From Streptomyces sp. NRRL WC-3618 (GTDB lineage Bacteria; Actinomycetota; Actinomycetes; Streptomycetales; Streptomycetaceae), in contig NZ_LGDW01000144.1 in the NCBI RefSeq assembly GCF_001280005.1, forward strand, positions 1 through 64,000: 64,000 bases of DNA. Direction: 5' to 3'. Position numbers and translations under genes: made by a program. Numbering within the stretch: the stretch's first letter is position 1; each line of letters opens with the position of its first letter. Below are positions 7,705-15,610 of the stretch, one piece after another. Below the pieces are notes generated by a model. It was not told where the DNA came from. It did not search any database and saw nothing but the letters and a program-made list of their open reading frames with translations.

Positions 7705-8530
7705 GCACCGCGCCAGGTGGGGGTTGAGGTCGCGGTCAGCATCCTGGCCATCCGGTCGCTTATGGCCCAGTACACCCTCGACTCGGCCGAGGCGGGCCGG
7801 TGCTCGTAGTCCCGTACCAGTCTGCGGTGCAGCATTATGATCCCGTTCACCTGCTCCACCGCCCACCTCTTGGGTTGCGGCACGAACCCGCTGGTCGTCG
7901 GGTTGCGCTCGACGACTTCGACATCGATGCCGACCTTCTTGCCGTGGTCCACGACGGCGGTCTTGAACCCCTGGTCCACCAGGGCCTTCTCGACCGTGTC
8001 GGTGTCGGCGGCGACCTTGTCCAGCAGGGCGATACCGGCAGAGTTGTCGTGCGCGGACGCGGCCAGCACCACCACCGCGATCACCAGACCGAGAACATCA
8101 ACTGCCAGGCCGCGCTTGCGGCCCGGGACTTTTTTTGCCGCGTCCCTTCCGGTGGTGTCGGCGGGCACCCCGGCGGCCACGTGCAGGCTCTGGGTGTCGA
8201 GCACCACCAGGCTCGGGTCGGCCTTGCGCCCCCGGCTCTCGCGGACCTGCCAGCGCAGCAGGTCGTGGATGGTCTGGTCGGTGCCGTCGTCACGCCACTT
8301 GTAGAAGTAGTACTTCACCGCGCCGGCCGGGGGCAGATCGTGGGGGAGGTAGTCCCACTGGCAGCCGGTCCGGGACTGGTAGAGCAGCGCGTGACGATCT
8401 CCCGCATCTCGTAGGCGCCCTGATGGCCGCTGACCGAGGGATGCCGGGCCTTCCAGGAGGCGATGACGGGCTCGATCAGGGCCCACCGCTCGTCGGACAA
8501 GTCGCTCTTGTAGGGCTGGCGGTCGCTCAC
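7701..8530 (-). pseudogene. IS5-family transposase, frameshifted
   Basis: The N-terminal part starts at the GTG 8530 (SDRQPYKSDLSDERWALIEP) and continues to EMREIV; the rest (LLYQSRTGCQWDYLP, VVLDTQSLH, AAKKVPGRKRGLAVD, QGFKTAVVDHG, ending at 7701) is in the next frame. Comparing the two frames, one base is missing at about 8392-8393, where GTCAACGCG would be expected and GTCACGCG is found. The DDE parts (Asp in VVLDTQS, the second Asp in VDQGFK, Glu in RWAVEQ) are otherwise present. IS5 subgroups such as IS427 use programmed frameshifts, but no slippery heptamer is seen, so a simple mutation is more likely. Confidence 0.82.
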
Positions 8531-8571
8531 GAAGAACACTCCAGCACGCCAGGACTCCCCCATCAGCTCAG

Positions 8572-11367
8572 ATGGGGCCGTGCCACACGTTCCGGGGACA
8601 ACAAAAGCGACATCACGTCACGTACCGCCCTCTCAGACGCCTGCACGCCGCACCCCCCACCCAACTCCCCTCCGGCGGTTACACGTTGGCCACCGGCAAG
8701 GGCACGATCGCCCTGTCCGGCGTCGACCCCACGGGCACCTTCTACGCGGCCCAGACCCTCCGCCAGCTCATCGCCCCCCACCACTCGATCCCCGCCGCAA
8801 CCGTCCGGGACTGGCCCACGACCCCCCTGCGCGGAGTGATCGAGGGCTTCTACGGCGCCCCCTGGACCCAGCAGAACCGCCTCTCACAACTCGACTTCTA
8901 CGGCCGCACCAAACAGAACGTGTACGTCTACTCCCCCAAGGACGACCCCTATCTGCGCGCGAACTGGCGCGACGAGTACCCGCCCGCCCAGCTGGCGAAG
9001 CTGAGGGAACTGGTCGACCGGGCCGCCGCGAACCACGTCCGCTTCACCTACGCCCTCTCCCCTGGACTGTCGGTCTGCTACTCCTCACCCGCCGACGTCC
9101 ACGCCCTGGTCACCAAGTTCGAGTCGCTGTACGCGATCGGCGTCCGCTCGTTCGCCGTACCGCTGGACGACATCAGCTACACCGCGTGGAACTGCCCCGC
9201 CGACAAGGAGAAGTTCGGCACCGGAGGCGGCGCGGCCGGCGCGGCGCAGTCGACGCTCCTCAACGCCGTGGTCAAGGACTTCGTCGACACCCACGCGGAC
9301 GTGACCCCGCTGGAGATGGTCCCGACCGAGTACTCCGACCTCGCCGACTCCCCGTACAAGACAGCGCTGCGGGAGCAACTGAACTCCTCGGTCGTCGTCG
9401 AATGGACGGGCGTCGGCGTCATCGCGCCCACGATCAGCACCGAACAGGCCCGCCAGGCAAAGGAGTTGTTCGGGCACCCGATCCTCATCTGGGACAACTA
9501 CCCGGTGAACGACTACACCACCAGCCGCCTTCTACTCGGCCCGTACACCGGCCGCGAGGCAGGCGTGGCCACCCAGGTCACGGGCATCACGGCGAACCCG
9601 GTGATCCAGGCGGAGGCCAGCAAACTCGCCCTCTTCACCTCGGCGTCCTACGCCTGGAACCCAAGGGCGTACGCCCCCCGAGCAGCCTTCCTGGCCTCGA
9701 TAAAGGACTTCGCACCCGCAGCCACCACCGCACTGCGCGTCTTCGCGGAGAACAACTACTCCTCCCTCCTCAACGCCACCGAGTCCCCGACCCTCACCCC
9801 CCTCCTCAAGGCGTTCACGACGGCGTACGAGAGCGGCGAAGGCCTGGCCAAGGCGGCCCACGCCCTCACCGCCTACTTCGCCGCGATGGCGGCAGCCCCG
9901 GCGGACCTCCGCGCGAACCTCACCAACTCCGGTTTCCTGAGCGAGACTTCGGCCTGGCTCGACAAGCTGGGCGCGTACGGAGAAGCGGGCAGAACCGCCG
10001 TACAGCTGATGCTCGCGCAGAAGAACGGCGACACGGAAGCCGTCTCCACCCTCTACACCCGCCTCCAGTCGCAGCGCAGGCAACTCGACGCGGTCCCGCA
10101 GCAGATCGCCCCCGGCGTCATGGACCGCTTCCTGTTCGACGCGACCCTGCGCGCCGCCCCCGACCCCGGCCCGGACGCCTCCTTCACCCCGACGTCCCTG
10201 TCCCTGCGCCCCGGCGCAAGCGCCACAGCAACTCTCACGATCGCAGACACCCGCTCCACGACCACCAGAACAACGACCTGGAGTATCAAGGCGGTTGAAG
10301 GCCTGACCGTCACCCCGTCCTCAGGCACGGCCACCGTCCCGGCGGGCGGCACGGCCACCGCGACGGTCAAGTTCACAGCGTCACCCGGAGCAGGGACGGG
10401 CGTAAGGTCGATAACCGTCACCGGGGACGACCTGATCAGCCGCTCAATCCCCGTTCAAATAGCGGGAGTTGGTGGCAGCACACGCTCCCTCACGGCCAAC
10501 TTCAGTGGCGCGTCGGTGAGTTCGGTGGACGTGGCCTCCGGGACGTCGACGGAGATCCCTGTCGGCGACAACCCCGGGGAGGTCGTGGTCAGCGCGGACG
10601 GCCGTACCGCGTACGCGGCGAACCAGGGTTCGGACACCGTGAGCGTCATCGACGTGGTCTCGGCGAAGGTGACGGCGACCGTGCGGGTCGGCGACGTACC
10701 GGCGGGCCTCGCGCTCACCCCCGACGGCCGGACCCTCTGGGTCGCGGACTACTCGGACGACGCGGTCCAGCCCATCGACCTCGCGACCGGCACGGCGGGC
10801 GCGAAAATCGCGGTGGGCGACGGCCCGGAGAACATGGCGATCACCCCGGACGGCACCACCTTGTACGTGGCGAACATCCACGACAGCACGGTGAGCCCGG
10901 TGGACGTGGCGACAGGCAGGGCGGGTAAGCCGATCGCGGTCGGGCCGAACCCGTTCAACGTGGTCGCGGCGCCCGACGGCAAGACGGTGTACGTGTCCAA
11001 CTCCGGCGGCTCGACGGTCACTCCCATCGAAACGGCCACGAACGAGACCCGCCCGACCTTCCTGGTCACCGGCCAGGCGTACGGCCTCGCCGTCTCCCCC
11101 GACGGCCGCACCCTCTGGGTCAGCGCGAGCAACGGCGACAAGATCACCCCGCTCGACACGGTGACCGGCGCCCCCGGCCCCCCGGTAACCGTAGGCCGCT
11201 CAGCCTTCGACGTAACCCTCAACTGGAACGGCACCACGGCCTACGCCACAACAGCAGACGCGGCCACCCTGGTCCCGGTGACAACATCAACAGGAAAGAC
11301 AGGCACACCCCTCAAAACAGGCGCATACCCACTGGCCGCGACGGTGACAGGAGTACCGGTCACCTAG
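8572..11367 (+). CDS. GH84 beta-N-acetylglucosaminidase with YVTN beta-propeller, 5' truncated
   Basis: The open frame begins inside the IS right end; native sequence starts near 8636. It lacks a signal peptide and most of the N-terminal accessory domain of GH84 enzymes, keeping only YTLATGKGTIALSGVD. The GH84 barrel follows: RGVIEGFYGAPW at residues 87-98 and the catalytic Asp199-Asp200 pair in PLDDISY, as in O-GlcNAcase-type enzymes that use substrate-assisted catalysis on GlcNAc glycosides. A helical bundle (about 390-530) and a beta-sandwich (about 545-635) precede a seven-bladed YVTN-type propeller (640-930) with repeats such as DGRTLWVADYSDDAV. The protein would normally be secreted for chitin or glycan turnover; this copy is probably not exported and may be a pseudogene. 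Confidence 0.8.
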   Translation: MGPCHTFRGQQKRHHVTYRPLRRLHAAPPTQLPSGGYTLATGKGTIALSGVDPTGTFYAAQTLRQLIAPHHSIPAATVRDWPTTPLRGVIEGFYGAPWTQQNRLSQLDFYGRTKQNVYVYSPKDDPYLRANWRDEYPPAQLAKLRELVDRAAANHVRFTYALSPGLSVCYSSPADVHALVTKFESLYAIGVRSFAVPLDDISYTAWNCPADKEKFGTGGGAAGAAQSTLLNAVVKDFVDTHADVTPLEMVPTEYSDLADSPYKTALREQLNSSVVVEWTGVGVIAPTISTEQARQAKELFGHPILIWDNYPVNDYTTSRLLLGPYTGREAGVATQVTGITANPVIQAEASKLALFTSASYAWNPRAYAPRAAFLASIKDFAPAATTALRVFAENNYSSLLNATESPTLTPLLKAFTTAYESGEGLAKAAHALTAYFAAMAAAPADLRANLTNSGFLSETSAWLDKLGAYGEAGRTAVQLMLAQKNGDTEAVSTLYTRLQSQRRQLDAVPQQIAPGVMDRFLFDATLRAAPDPGPDASFTPTSLSLRPGASATATLTIADTRSTTTRTTTWSIKAVEGLTVTPSSGTATVPAGGTATATVKFTASPGAGTGVRSITVTGDDLISRSIPVQIAGVGGSTRSLTANFSGASVSSVDVASGTSTEIPVGDNPGEVVVSADGRTAYAANQGSDTVSVIDVVSAKVTATVRVGDVPAGLALTPDGRTLWVADYSDDAVQPIDLATGTAGAKIAVGDGPENMAITPDGTTLYVANIHDSTVSPVDVATGRAGKPIAVGPNPFNVVAAPDGKTVYVSNSGGSTVTPIETATNETRPTFLVTGQAYGLAVSPDGRTLWVSASNGDKITPLDTVTGAPGPPVTVGRSAFDVTLNWNGTTAYATTADAATLVPVTTSTGKTGTPLKTGAYPLAATVTGVPVT
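8611..8632 (-). repeat. Right terminal inverted repeat of the IS5-family element
   Basis: Complement of the left terminus at 7206-7227 with one mismatch. It lies inside the apparent 5' end of the adjacent GH84 reading frame, showing that the first 20 codons of that frame belong to the IS. Confidence 0.88.
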
Positions 11368-11381
11368 ACACAGGCGGTTCA

Positions 11382-11405
11382 CCCGCGCCCTATCAGGGGC
11401 GCGGG
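11382..11405 (+). terminator. Stem-loop terminator after the GH84 gene
   Basis: CCCGCGCCC (11382-11390) pairs perfectly with GGGCGCGGG (11397-11405) across a six-base loop, starting 15 bases after the stop codon. There is no T-run, which is common in Streptomyces. Its right arm is also the start of the 60-bp repeat array. Confidence 0.6.
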
Positions 11406-11575
11406 GAACTGCGCGACAAGCCCCCACACACCCGCAGACGGCATCGGGCCCTCGAAGGGGCGCGGGGAACTGCGCGAACACCCCGACGAGCCCGCAGACG
11501 ACAACGGACCCTTCAAGGGGCGCGGGGAACTGCGCAAAACCCCCCACGCACCCGCACCCAAGAACACACCGCCCC
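11395..11575 (+). repeat. Three tandem copies of a ~60-bp Streptomyces intergenic repeat
   Basis: The core AGGGGCGCGGGGAACTGCGC begins at 11395, 11456 and 11516, giving periods of 61 and 60 bases. Each core is followed by a C-rich segment with CCCGCA. The single-copy core GGGGCGCGGGGAACTGCGCG is a familiar intergenic element in Streptomyces; three copies in a head-to-tail array are less usual. It sits between the GH84 terminator and the convergent SCO5918-family gene. Confidence 0.75.
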
Positions 11576-11587
11576 CGAAACGGAGTG

Positions 11588-11875
11588 CTACTGCATCTCG
11601 GCCCAGGGGTCGATAACCGCCGGCCGAGCCGGCGCAGGCGCCGCAGCCGGCCGACACGTGAACCCCAACCGAGTCAGCGCAGCGATCATCTCCTTCTCGG
11701 TGAAGTCCCGCCGGTCAAGGCGGGTAATAACCGCCCCCACCTGCTTGACGGGGTAGTCCACGCCACCGATACCGACGGCCGCACTGGTGATGGGCTCGGG
11801 AGCGACCCCGTCCATCTTGTGCGTGACCTCGCTCATGATCAGGTCGAACGGGAATCGGGCGATCACACAACGCAT
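11588..11875 (-). CDS. SCO5918-family protein
   Basis: A 95-residue protein that begins MRCVIARFPFDL and contains EPITSAAVGIGGVDYPVKQV, VITRLDRRDFTEKE and ALTRLGFTCR, the signature of the SCO5918 family. The ATG at 11875 has GGAGG four bases upstream. Its place directly after the DEAD-box helicase gene (99 bases) and near the cold-shock gene on the same strand matches the arrangement seen in S. coelicolor, so a role in the same cold or RNA-remodelling response is likely. No catalytic residues can be named. Confidence 0.82.
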   Translation of the reverse strand: MRCVIARFPFDLIMSEVTHKMDGVAPEPITSAAVGIGGVDYPVKQVGAVITRLDRRDFTEKEMIAALTRLGFTCRPAAAPAPARPAVIDPWAEMQ

Positions 11876-11974
11876 GGTGCCTCCGCAGGTCAGAGAAGGG
11901 TCGGGTGCCGACCGGCCTGAAACCAACCGGCTCGGGTGGAACGGGGATGAGTGACGCTGGGGCCGAAGCCGGGC

Positions 11975-13570
11975 TCAGCCGGCTTGCCGCGCGTCGGAAC
12001 CCGGGCGCCTGTTCCGGGGCGCCCGGCGCCGACGGCCGCGTGGCTCGCCGGTGGAGTCCTGTTCCGTACGGGGGGCCGGGTTCCCGCCCGACACCCGCGG
12101 CGGCTTGGCACCGCCACCGGTCGGACGCGACGCCTTCTTGGCGGTGCCCTTGCCGGCGCCGCCGCCCGCTCCCGCCGCACGGGCCTTGCTCGCGGCGCCG
12201 CCACCCGACGTACGGGCCGTGGCCGCACCGCCCTCCGCGGACCCGCGACGGGAGCGCGAACCGGAAGCGGGAGTGGAAGCGGAACCGGAAGCGGAACCTG
12301 ATCCCGAGCCGGACCGGGACCGCGAGGACCTGGACCGGCCACGGGAGCCGTCGGCCTTCGGGGCGGCCGGCGGAGTCGGGGCCGGCACCGGGATGACCAC
12401 CGGTATGCCCGAAGGGGTACGGGCACCGGTGATGCGGGTCAGTTCGGCGGCGCCGGGGGCGACCTTGGCCGTGTTCGGGTCGATGCCCGCCGCACGGGTC
12501 AGGCTGCGCATCTCCCGGCGCTGCTCGGGCAGAACCAGGGTGACCACGCTGCCGGAGGCCCCGGCCCGCGCCGTACGGCCGCCGCGGTGGAGGTAGTCCT
12601 TGGCGCCGCCGGGCGGGTCCACGTTGACGACCAGGTCGAGGTCGTCGATGTGGATGCCACGGGCGGCGACGTCGGACGCGACCAGCACGGTGACCTCGCC
12701 GGTCTTGAACTGGGCGAGTGTGCGCGTGCGTTGGGGCTGGGAACGGCCGCCGTGCAGGGCTGCCGCGCGGACGCCACTCTTCAGCAGGTGCTTGGTGAGA
12801 CGGTCGACGCTGCGCCGGGTGTCCATGAACATGAGCACGCGCCCGTCACGGGCGGCGATCTCGGTGGCGACCGTCTTCTTGTCGACGTCGTCGACGTAGA
12901 GCACGTGGTGCTCCATCGTCGTGACGGCGCCGGCGTGCGGGTCGGTCTGGTGCACCACGGGCTCGTGCAGGTAGCGGCGGGCGAGCCGGCCGACGTCCGC
13001 GTCGAGCGTGGCGGAGAACAGCATGCGCTGGCCCCTGCGCGGCACCTGGTCGAGCAGGTAGGTGACCTGCGGCAGGAAGCCCATGTCGACCATCTGGTCG
13101 GCCTCGTCGAGGACGGTGACGGTGACACGGTCGAGGCGGCAGTCGCGGCGGTCGACGAGGTCGCGGAGCCGGCCGGGCGTCGCGATGACGACCTCGGTGC
13201 CTGCGCTCAGCGCACGGGCCTGACGCGAGATGGGCAGACCGCCGACGATCGTGGTCATGCGCAGGTTCATGGCGCCGGCGTGCGGGGTGAGCGCGTCCAC
13301 GACCTGCTGGGCGAGCTCACGGGTCGGTACGAGGACGAGGGCCAGCGGGCGTCCCGCTTCGGCGCGCTGTCCGGCAAGGCGGGCGAGCATGGCCAGCCCG
13401 AAGGCCAGGGTCTTGCCCGAGCCGGTCTGGCCGCGGCCCATGACGTCGTGGCCCGCGAGGGTGTCCGGCAGCGTGGCCGCCTGGATCGGGAAGGGGACGG
13501 TGATGCCCTCGGCGGTGAGGGAGGCCAGCAGCGAGGGCGGCAGGCCCAGGTCGGCGAACGACCGGTTCAT
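11975..13570 (-). CDS. DEAD-box RNA helicase (RhlE-like)
   Basis: A 531-residue ATP-dependent RNA helicase. The Q motif includes FPIQ at 27-30, motif I GQTGSGKT is at 47-54, Ia PTREL at 82-86, motif II DEAD at 155-158, motif III SAT at 186-188, and motif VI HRGGRTARAG at 328-337. The last 150 residues are a disordered, basic, Arg/Gly/Ser-rich tail (GRSRSSRSRSGSGSGSASG) expected to bind RNA. ATG at 13570 has GAGGAAGG upstream. A cold-shock protein gene lies upstream on the same strand, separated by a strong terminator, so the helicase likely has its own promoter. It probably unwinds structured mRNA in the cytoplasm during cold growth. Confidence 0.93.
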   Translation of the reverse strand: MNRSFADLGLPPSLLASLTAEGITVPFPIQAATLPDTLAGHDVMGRGQTGSGKTLAFGLAMLARLAGQRAEAGRPLALVLVPTRELAQQVVDALTPHAGAMNLRMTTIVGGLPISRQARALSAGTEVVIATPGRLRDLVDRRDCRLDRVTVTVLDEADQMVDMGFLPQVTYLLDQVPRRGQRMLFSATLDADVGRLARRYLHEPVVHQTDPHAGAVTTMEHHVLYVDDVDKKTVATEIAARDGRVLMFMDTRRSVDRLTKHLLKSGVRAAALHGGRSQPQRTRTLAQFKTGEVTVLVASDVAARGIHIDDLDLVVNVDPPGGAKDYLHRGGRTARAGASGSVVTLVLPEQRREMRSLTRAAGIDPNTAKVAPGAAELTRITGARTPSGIPVVIPVPAPTPPAAPKADGSRGRSRSSRSRSGSGSGSASGSASTPASGSRSRRGSAEGGAATARTSGGGAASKARAAGAGGGAGKGTAKKASRPTGGGAKPPRVSGGNPAPRTEQDSTGEPRGRRRRAPRNRRPGSDARQAG

Positions 13571-13743
13571 GCAGAACCTTCCTCAATGCGGCACGTCGAC
13601 ACACTTCACGGCCGGCGCTCAGCGTCCGCCGCGACAGCGGCAGCACACAGGGGCCGTGGGGACGAGCCGAAAGGAAACGAGCAGTGGAGGGGGATGACCC
13701 CAAGAATCAGGGACGGCGACCGGCGTCCGGTACTGAACCGTCC

Positions 13744-13792
13744 CGAAAAAAACTGTGAGCCGGAGCCCACACCCCTAGGTGCGGGCCCCGGC
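13744..13792 (-). terminator. Intrinsic terminator of the cold-shock gene
   Basis: On the minus strand a long stem (13759-13792) folds around a four-base loop. It has 13 paired positions interrupted by three A-C mismatches at symmetrical places. It is followed by a run of seven T (13745-13751). This is one of the few textbook rho-independent terminators in the window. It separates the cold-shock gene from the helicase gene 174 bases downstream. Confidence 0.82.
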
Positions 13793-13843
13793 CACAATCA
13801 CGTGTTGTGTCGACCCACTAGTGGATCGCCAGATTCACGCGGA

Positions 13844-14047
13844 TCAGGCGGGGAGGATGTTCTCCGCCTGCGGGCCCTTCTGACCCTGCGTGACGTCGAA
13901 CGTCACCTTCTGGCCCTCGTGGAGCTCACGGAAGCCCTGGGTGGCGATGTTCGAGTAGTGGGCGAAGACGTCGGCGCCGCCGCCGTCCTGCTCGATGAAG
14001 CCGAAGCCCTTTTCCGCGTTGAACCACTTCACGGTACCGGTGGCCAT
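13844..14047 (-). CDS. CspA-family cold-shock protein
   Basis: A 67-residue single OB-fold protein. The RNP1 motif KGFGFIEQ is at residues 13-20 and RNP2-like VFAHYSNI at 28-35; the start [14 protein letters not shown] and the end [10 protein letters not shown] are standard. These proteins bind single-stranded RNA and act as RNA chaperones. ATG at 14047 follows AAGGAG. More than 100 bases of leader precede it, as is common for cold-shock mRNAs whose leader refolds at low temperature. Its neighbour is an RNA helicase, supporting a shared RNA-structure role. Confidence 0.95.
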   Translation of the reverse strand: MATGTVKWFNAEKGFGFIEQDGGGADVFAHYSNIATQGFRELHEGQKVTFDVTQGQKGPQAENILPA

Positions 14048-14480
14048 GTCAAATCTCCTTGGGGCATGCTCGGGGGCCCGCACCGTGCGGACCCCGCGTC
14101 GCCGCAATGATTGCCCCGCCGGAACTAACACCGGAAATCTTTGGGAACCACAACTGCAACTGAAAACCACGCTAGCACAGAACCCGCCGCTGGGGACGTG
14201 CGGCAATGTCACACGTCCCGTGGGAATAGTCTCCGCAGCTCACCGGGGTCGCCCGGCACCGGGACGCCGTCGCGGGCGACCGACGTGGCGACGGCCGCCA
14301 GGCCCCCGACCGCAGCCCTCATCCTCACCCTTATGCCGTAGGTGCACATGGCCGTCCCCGAGGAATTCGGGCGGCACGGCGGGCAAGGACGCGGCCGAGT
14401 TCGCACCCGCTCCCGTGCGCCACTCACCGCGAGGCAAGTTGCCGTCCTGGCACAGGAGTTCGAGCCTCCGGCGACGGTCG
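14048..14480. other. Leader and promoter region of the cold-shock gene; no further gene
   Basis: These 433 bases contain the minus-strand upstream region of the cold-shock gene (14048 to about 14200) and then a stretch to the small membrane-protein gene. Short frames are present but none has a ribosome site with a recognisable product. No clear hairpin stands out beyond the local GC-rich background. Confidence 0.4.
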
Positions 14481-14678
14481 TCACTCACCGTCGTCCGAGG
14501 AGTTCCGCCCGCCCGAGTTCCGGCTCGAACGGGACGAACTGCGCACCGCCTCGCCCGCCGCCAGCGTCAGCCGGGCCACCCCGCGCACCCAGCGGGGTCC
14601 GCCCCGCGATGCCCACACGACACAGACGCAGCCTCCGACGACCAGCACGAGAATGCCGACCAGGGCGAGTATCCCCAC
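14481..14678 (-). CDS. Small single-pass membrane protein
   Basis: A 65-residue protein: one hydrophobic helix at residues 2-23 (GILALVGILVLVVGG...), a basic patch RGGPRWVRGVARLTL, and a Ser/Arg-rich tail. The GTG at 14678 follows AGAGGGGGAAG at good spacing. The ARGGPRWVR block after a single TM is seen in other Streptomyces small membrane proteins. It lies divergent from the DUF4142 gene. Function is unknown. Confidence 0.6.
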   Translation of the reverse strand: MGILALVGILVLVVGGCVCVVWASRGGPRWVRGVARLTLAAGEAVRSSSRSSRNSGGRNSSDDGE

Positions 14679-14868
14679 GCGCTTCCCCCTCTTCCCCTTG
14701 CTTCTTCCTCTTCGGCCGCCGCAGCCGGGACCAGCCCTCGTGCTGACGGACCGCCGACGTCGTGTTCATGGCACACCCTTTGCAGACGCCTTACGGAGAC
14801 GAAAGGTTCCGGACACCCCCCGTGTCCGTATCCCTCCTCGACGACTTCCCGTCGCATCAGGAGGCAAC

Positions 14869-15603
14869 GTGCGTTTCTCCCGGAGATCGACCGGCACCCT
14901 CTTCGTGGGTGGCGCGCTGAGCCTGACGGTGGCCGCGCTCGCCTACCCCGCCATGCTCGGTGTCCAGAACGTGTCCAGTTCGCCCACCCGGATCGTCGCG
15001 CAGACCTCCACCGGACCGTTGACGGAGGCCGACCGCGACTTCGTGGTGAAGGTGCGGGCGGCCGGGCTCTGGGAGTACCCGGTCGGGCAGATGGCGCTCG
15101 CGAAGGGGACCTCGCAGGCCGTCATCACCGCCGGGCAGCATCTGGTCGCCGGGCACGCGGCGCTGGACGCGACGGTGCGGCGGATCGCTCCGCAGCTCGG
15201 GGTCACCATTCCCAACCTGCCCAGTCCGCAACAGCAGGGGTTCATCTCCACGCTGACCGCCGACAGCAGGGGGACGCAGTTCGACAGCGACTTCGCGAAC
15301 ATCCTGCGCATCACGCACGGGTCGATCTTCAACACCGTCGCCAAGATCCGGTCGACCACCAAGAACACGCTGGTCCGCGCCCTCGCCGACCAGGCCAACG
15401 TCACCGTCCTGGACCACATCACGGTCATGGAGAAGACCGGGCTCGTCAATTTCGACACCGCGCTCTTCCAGCAGACCTCCCCGCCGAAGCTGCCCGCCTC
15501 CGACGTCACCCCGCCTGTCCCCGTGCCGGGCGCCCCGACCGTCGTCCTCACCCCGCCGCCGGACACCGGCGACACTCCGTCGCCCAGTCCCACGGCGGGG
15601 TGA
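14869..15603 (+). CDS. Secreted DUF4142 (ferritin-like) protein
   Basis: A 244-residue protein with an N-terminal export signal (FSRRSTGTLFVGGALSLTVAALAYPAM). The DUF4142 helical bundle spans about 45-190 and starts TEADRDFVVKVRAAGLWEYPVG; these domains resemble ferritin-like bundles but lack clear iron ligands here. The C-terminus is Pro/Thr-rich and probably disordered. The GTG at 14869 follows AGGAGG, which fixes the start; an upstream ATG in frame would add an unlikely Pro/Arg-rich leader. It ends seven bases from the convergent alpha-glucosidase gene. It probably acts outside the membrane; its role is unknown. Confidence 0.87.
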   Translation: MRFSRRSTGTLFVGGALSLTVAALAYPAMLGVQNVSSSPTRIVAQTSTGPLTEADRDFVVKVRAAGLWEYPVGQMALAKGTSQAVITAGQHLVAGHAALDATVRRIAPQLGVTIPNLPSPQQQGFISTLTADSRGTQFDSDFANILRITHGSIFNTVAKIRSTTKNTLVRALADQANVTVLDHITVMEKTGLVNFDTALFQQTSPPKLPASDVTPPVPVPGAPTVVLTPPPDTGDTPSPSPTAG

Positions 15604-15610
15604 GTGGCTC

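Larger units (their letters stand above)
7206..8632 (-). mobile_element. IS5-family insertion sequence, 1,427 bp
   Basis: The element is bounded by 22-bp terminal inverted repeats (7206-7227 and 8611-8632) that match at 21 of 22 positions, starting GAGGGCGGT. A TCA triplet borders each end (7203-7205 and 8633-8635), consistent with a 3-bp TNA-type target duplication used by some IS5 subgroups. Inside lie a transposase gene with a frameshift and a small overlapping accessory gene, both leftward. The left flank is a Mrr-like tail and the right flank a GH84 gene missing its beginning, so the two flanks do not form one gene. Confidence 0.88.

Noticed and set aside
8315..8563. Separate 82-residue gene
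   Set aside because: Its first half is the N-terminus of the IS5 transposase; the rest is out of frame because of a one-base loss.
7206..8632. Programmed frameshift in the IS5 transposase
   Set aside because: No slippery heptamer or stimulatory structure around 8392; loss of one base in an ordinary codon explains the break.
11395..11575. Possible CRISPR array
   Set aside because: Three units at 60-61 bases with similar spacers and no cas genes; the core is a known Streptomyces intergenic repeat.
12587..14110. Plus-strand frame of 507 codons
   Set aside because: It is the shadow of the helicase and cold-shock genes on the other strand, with no recognisable domain.
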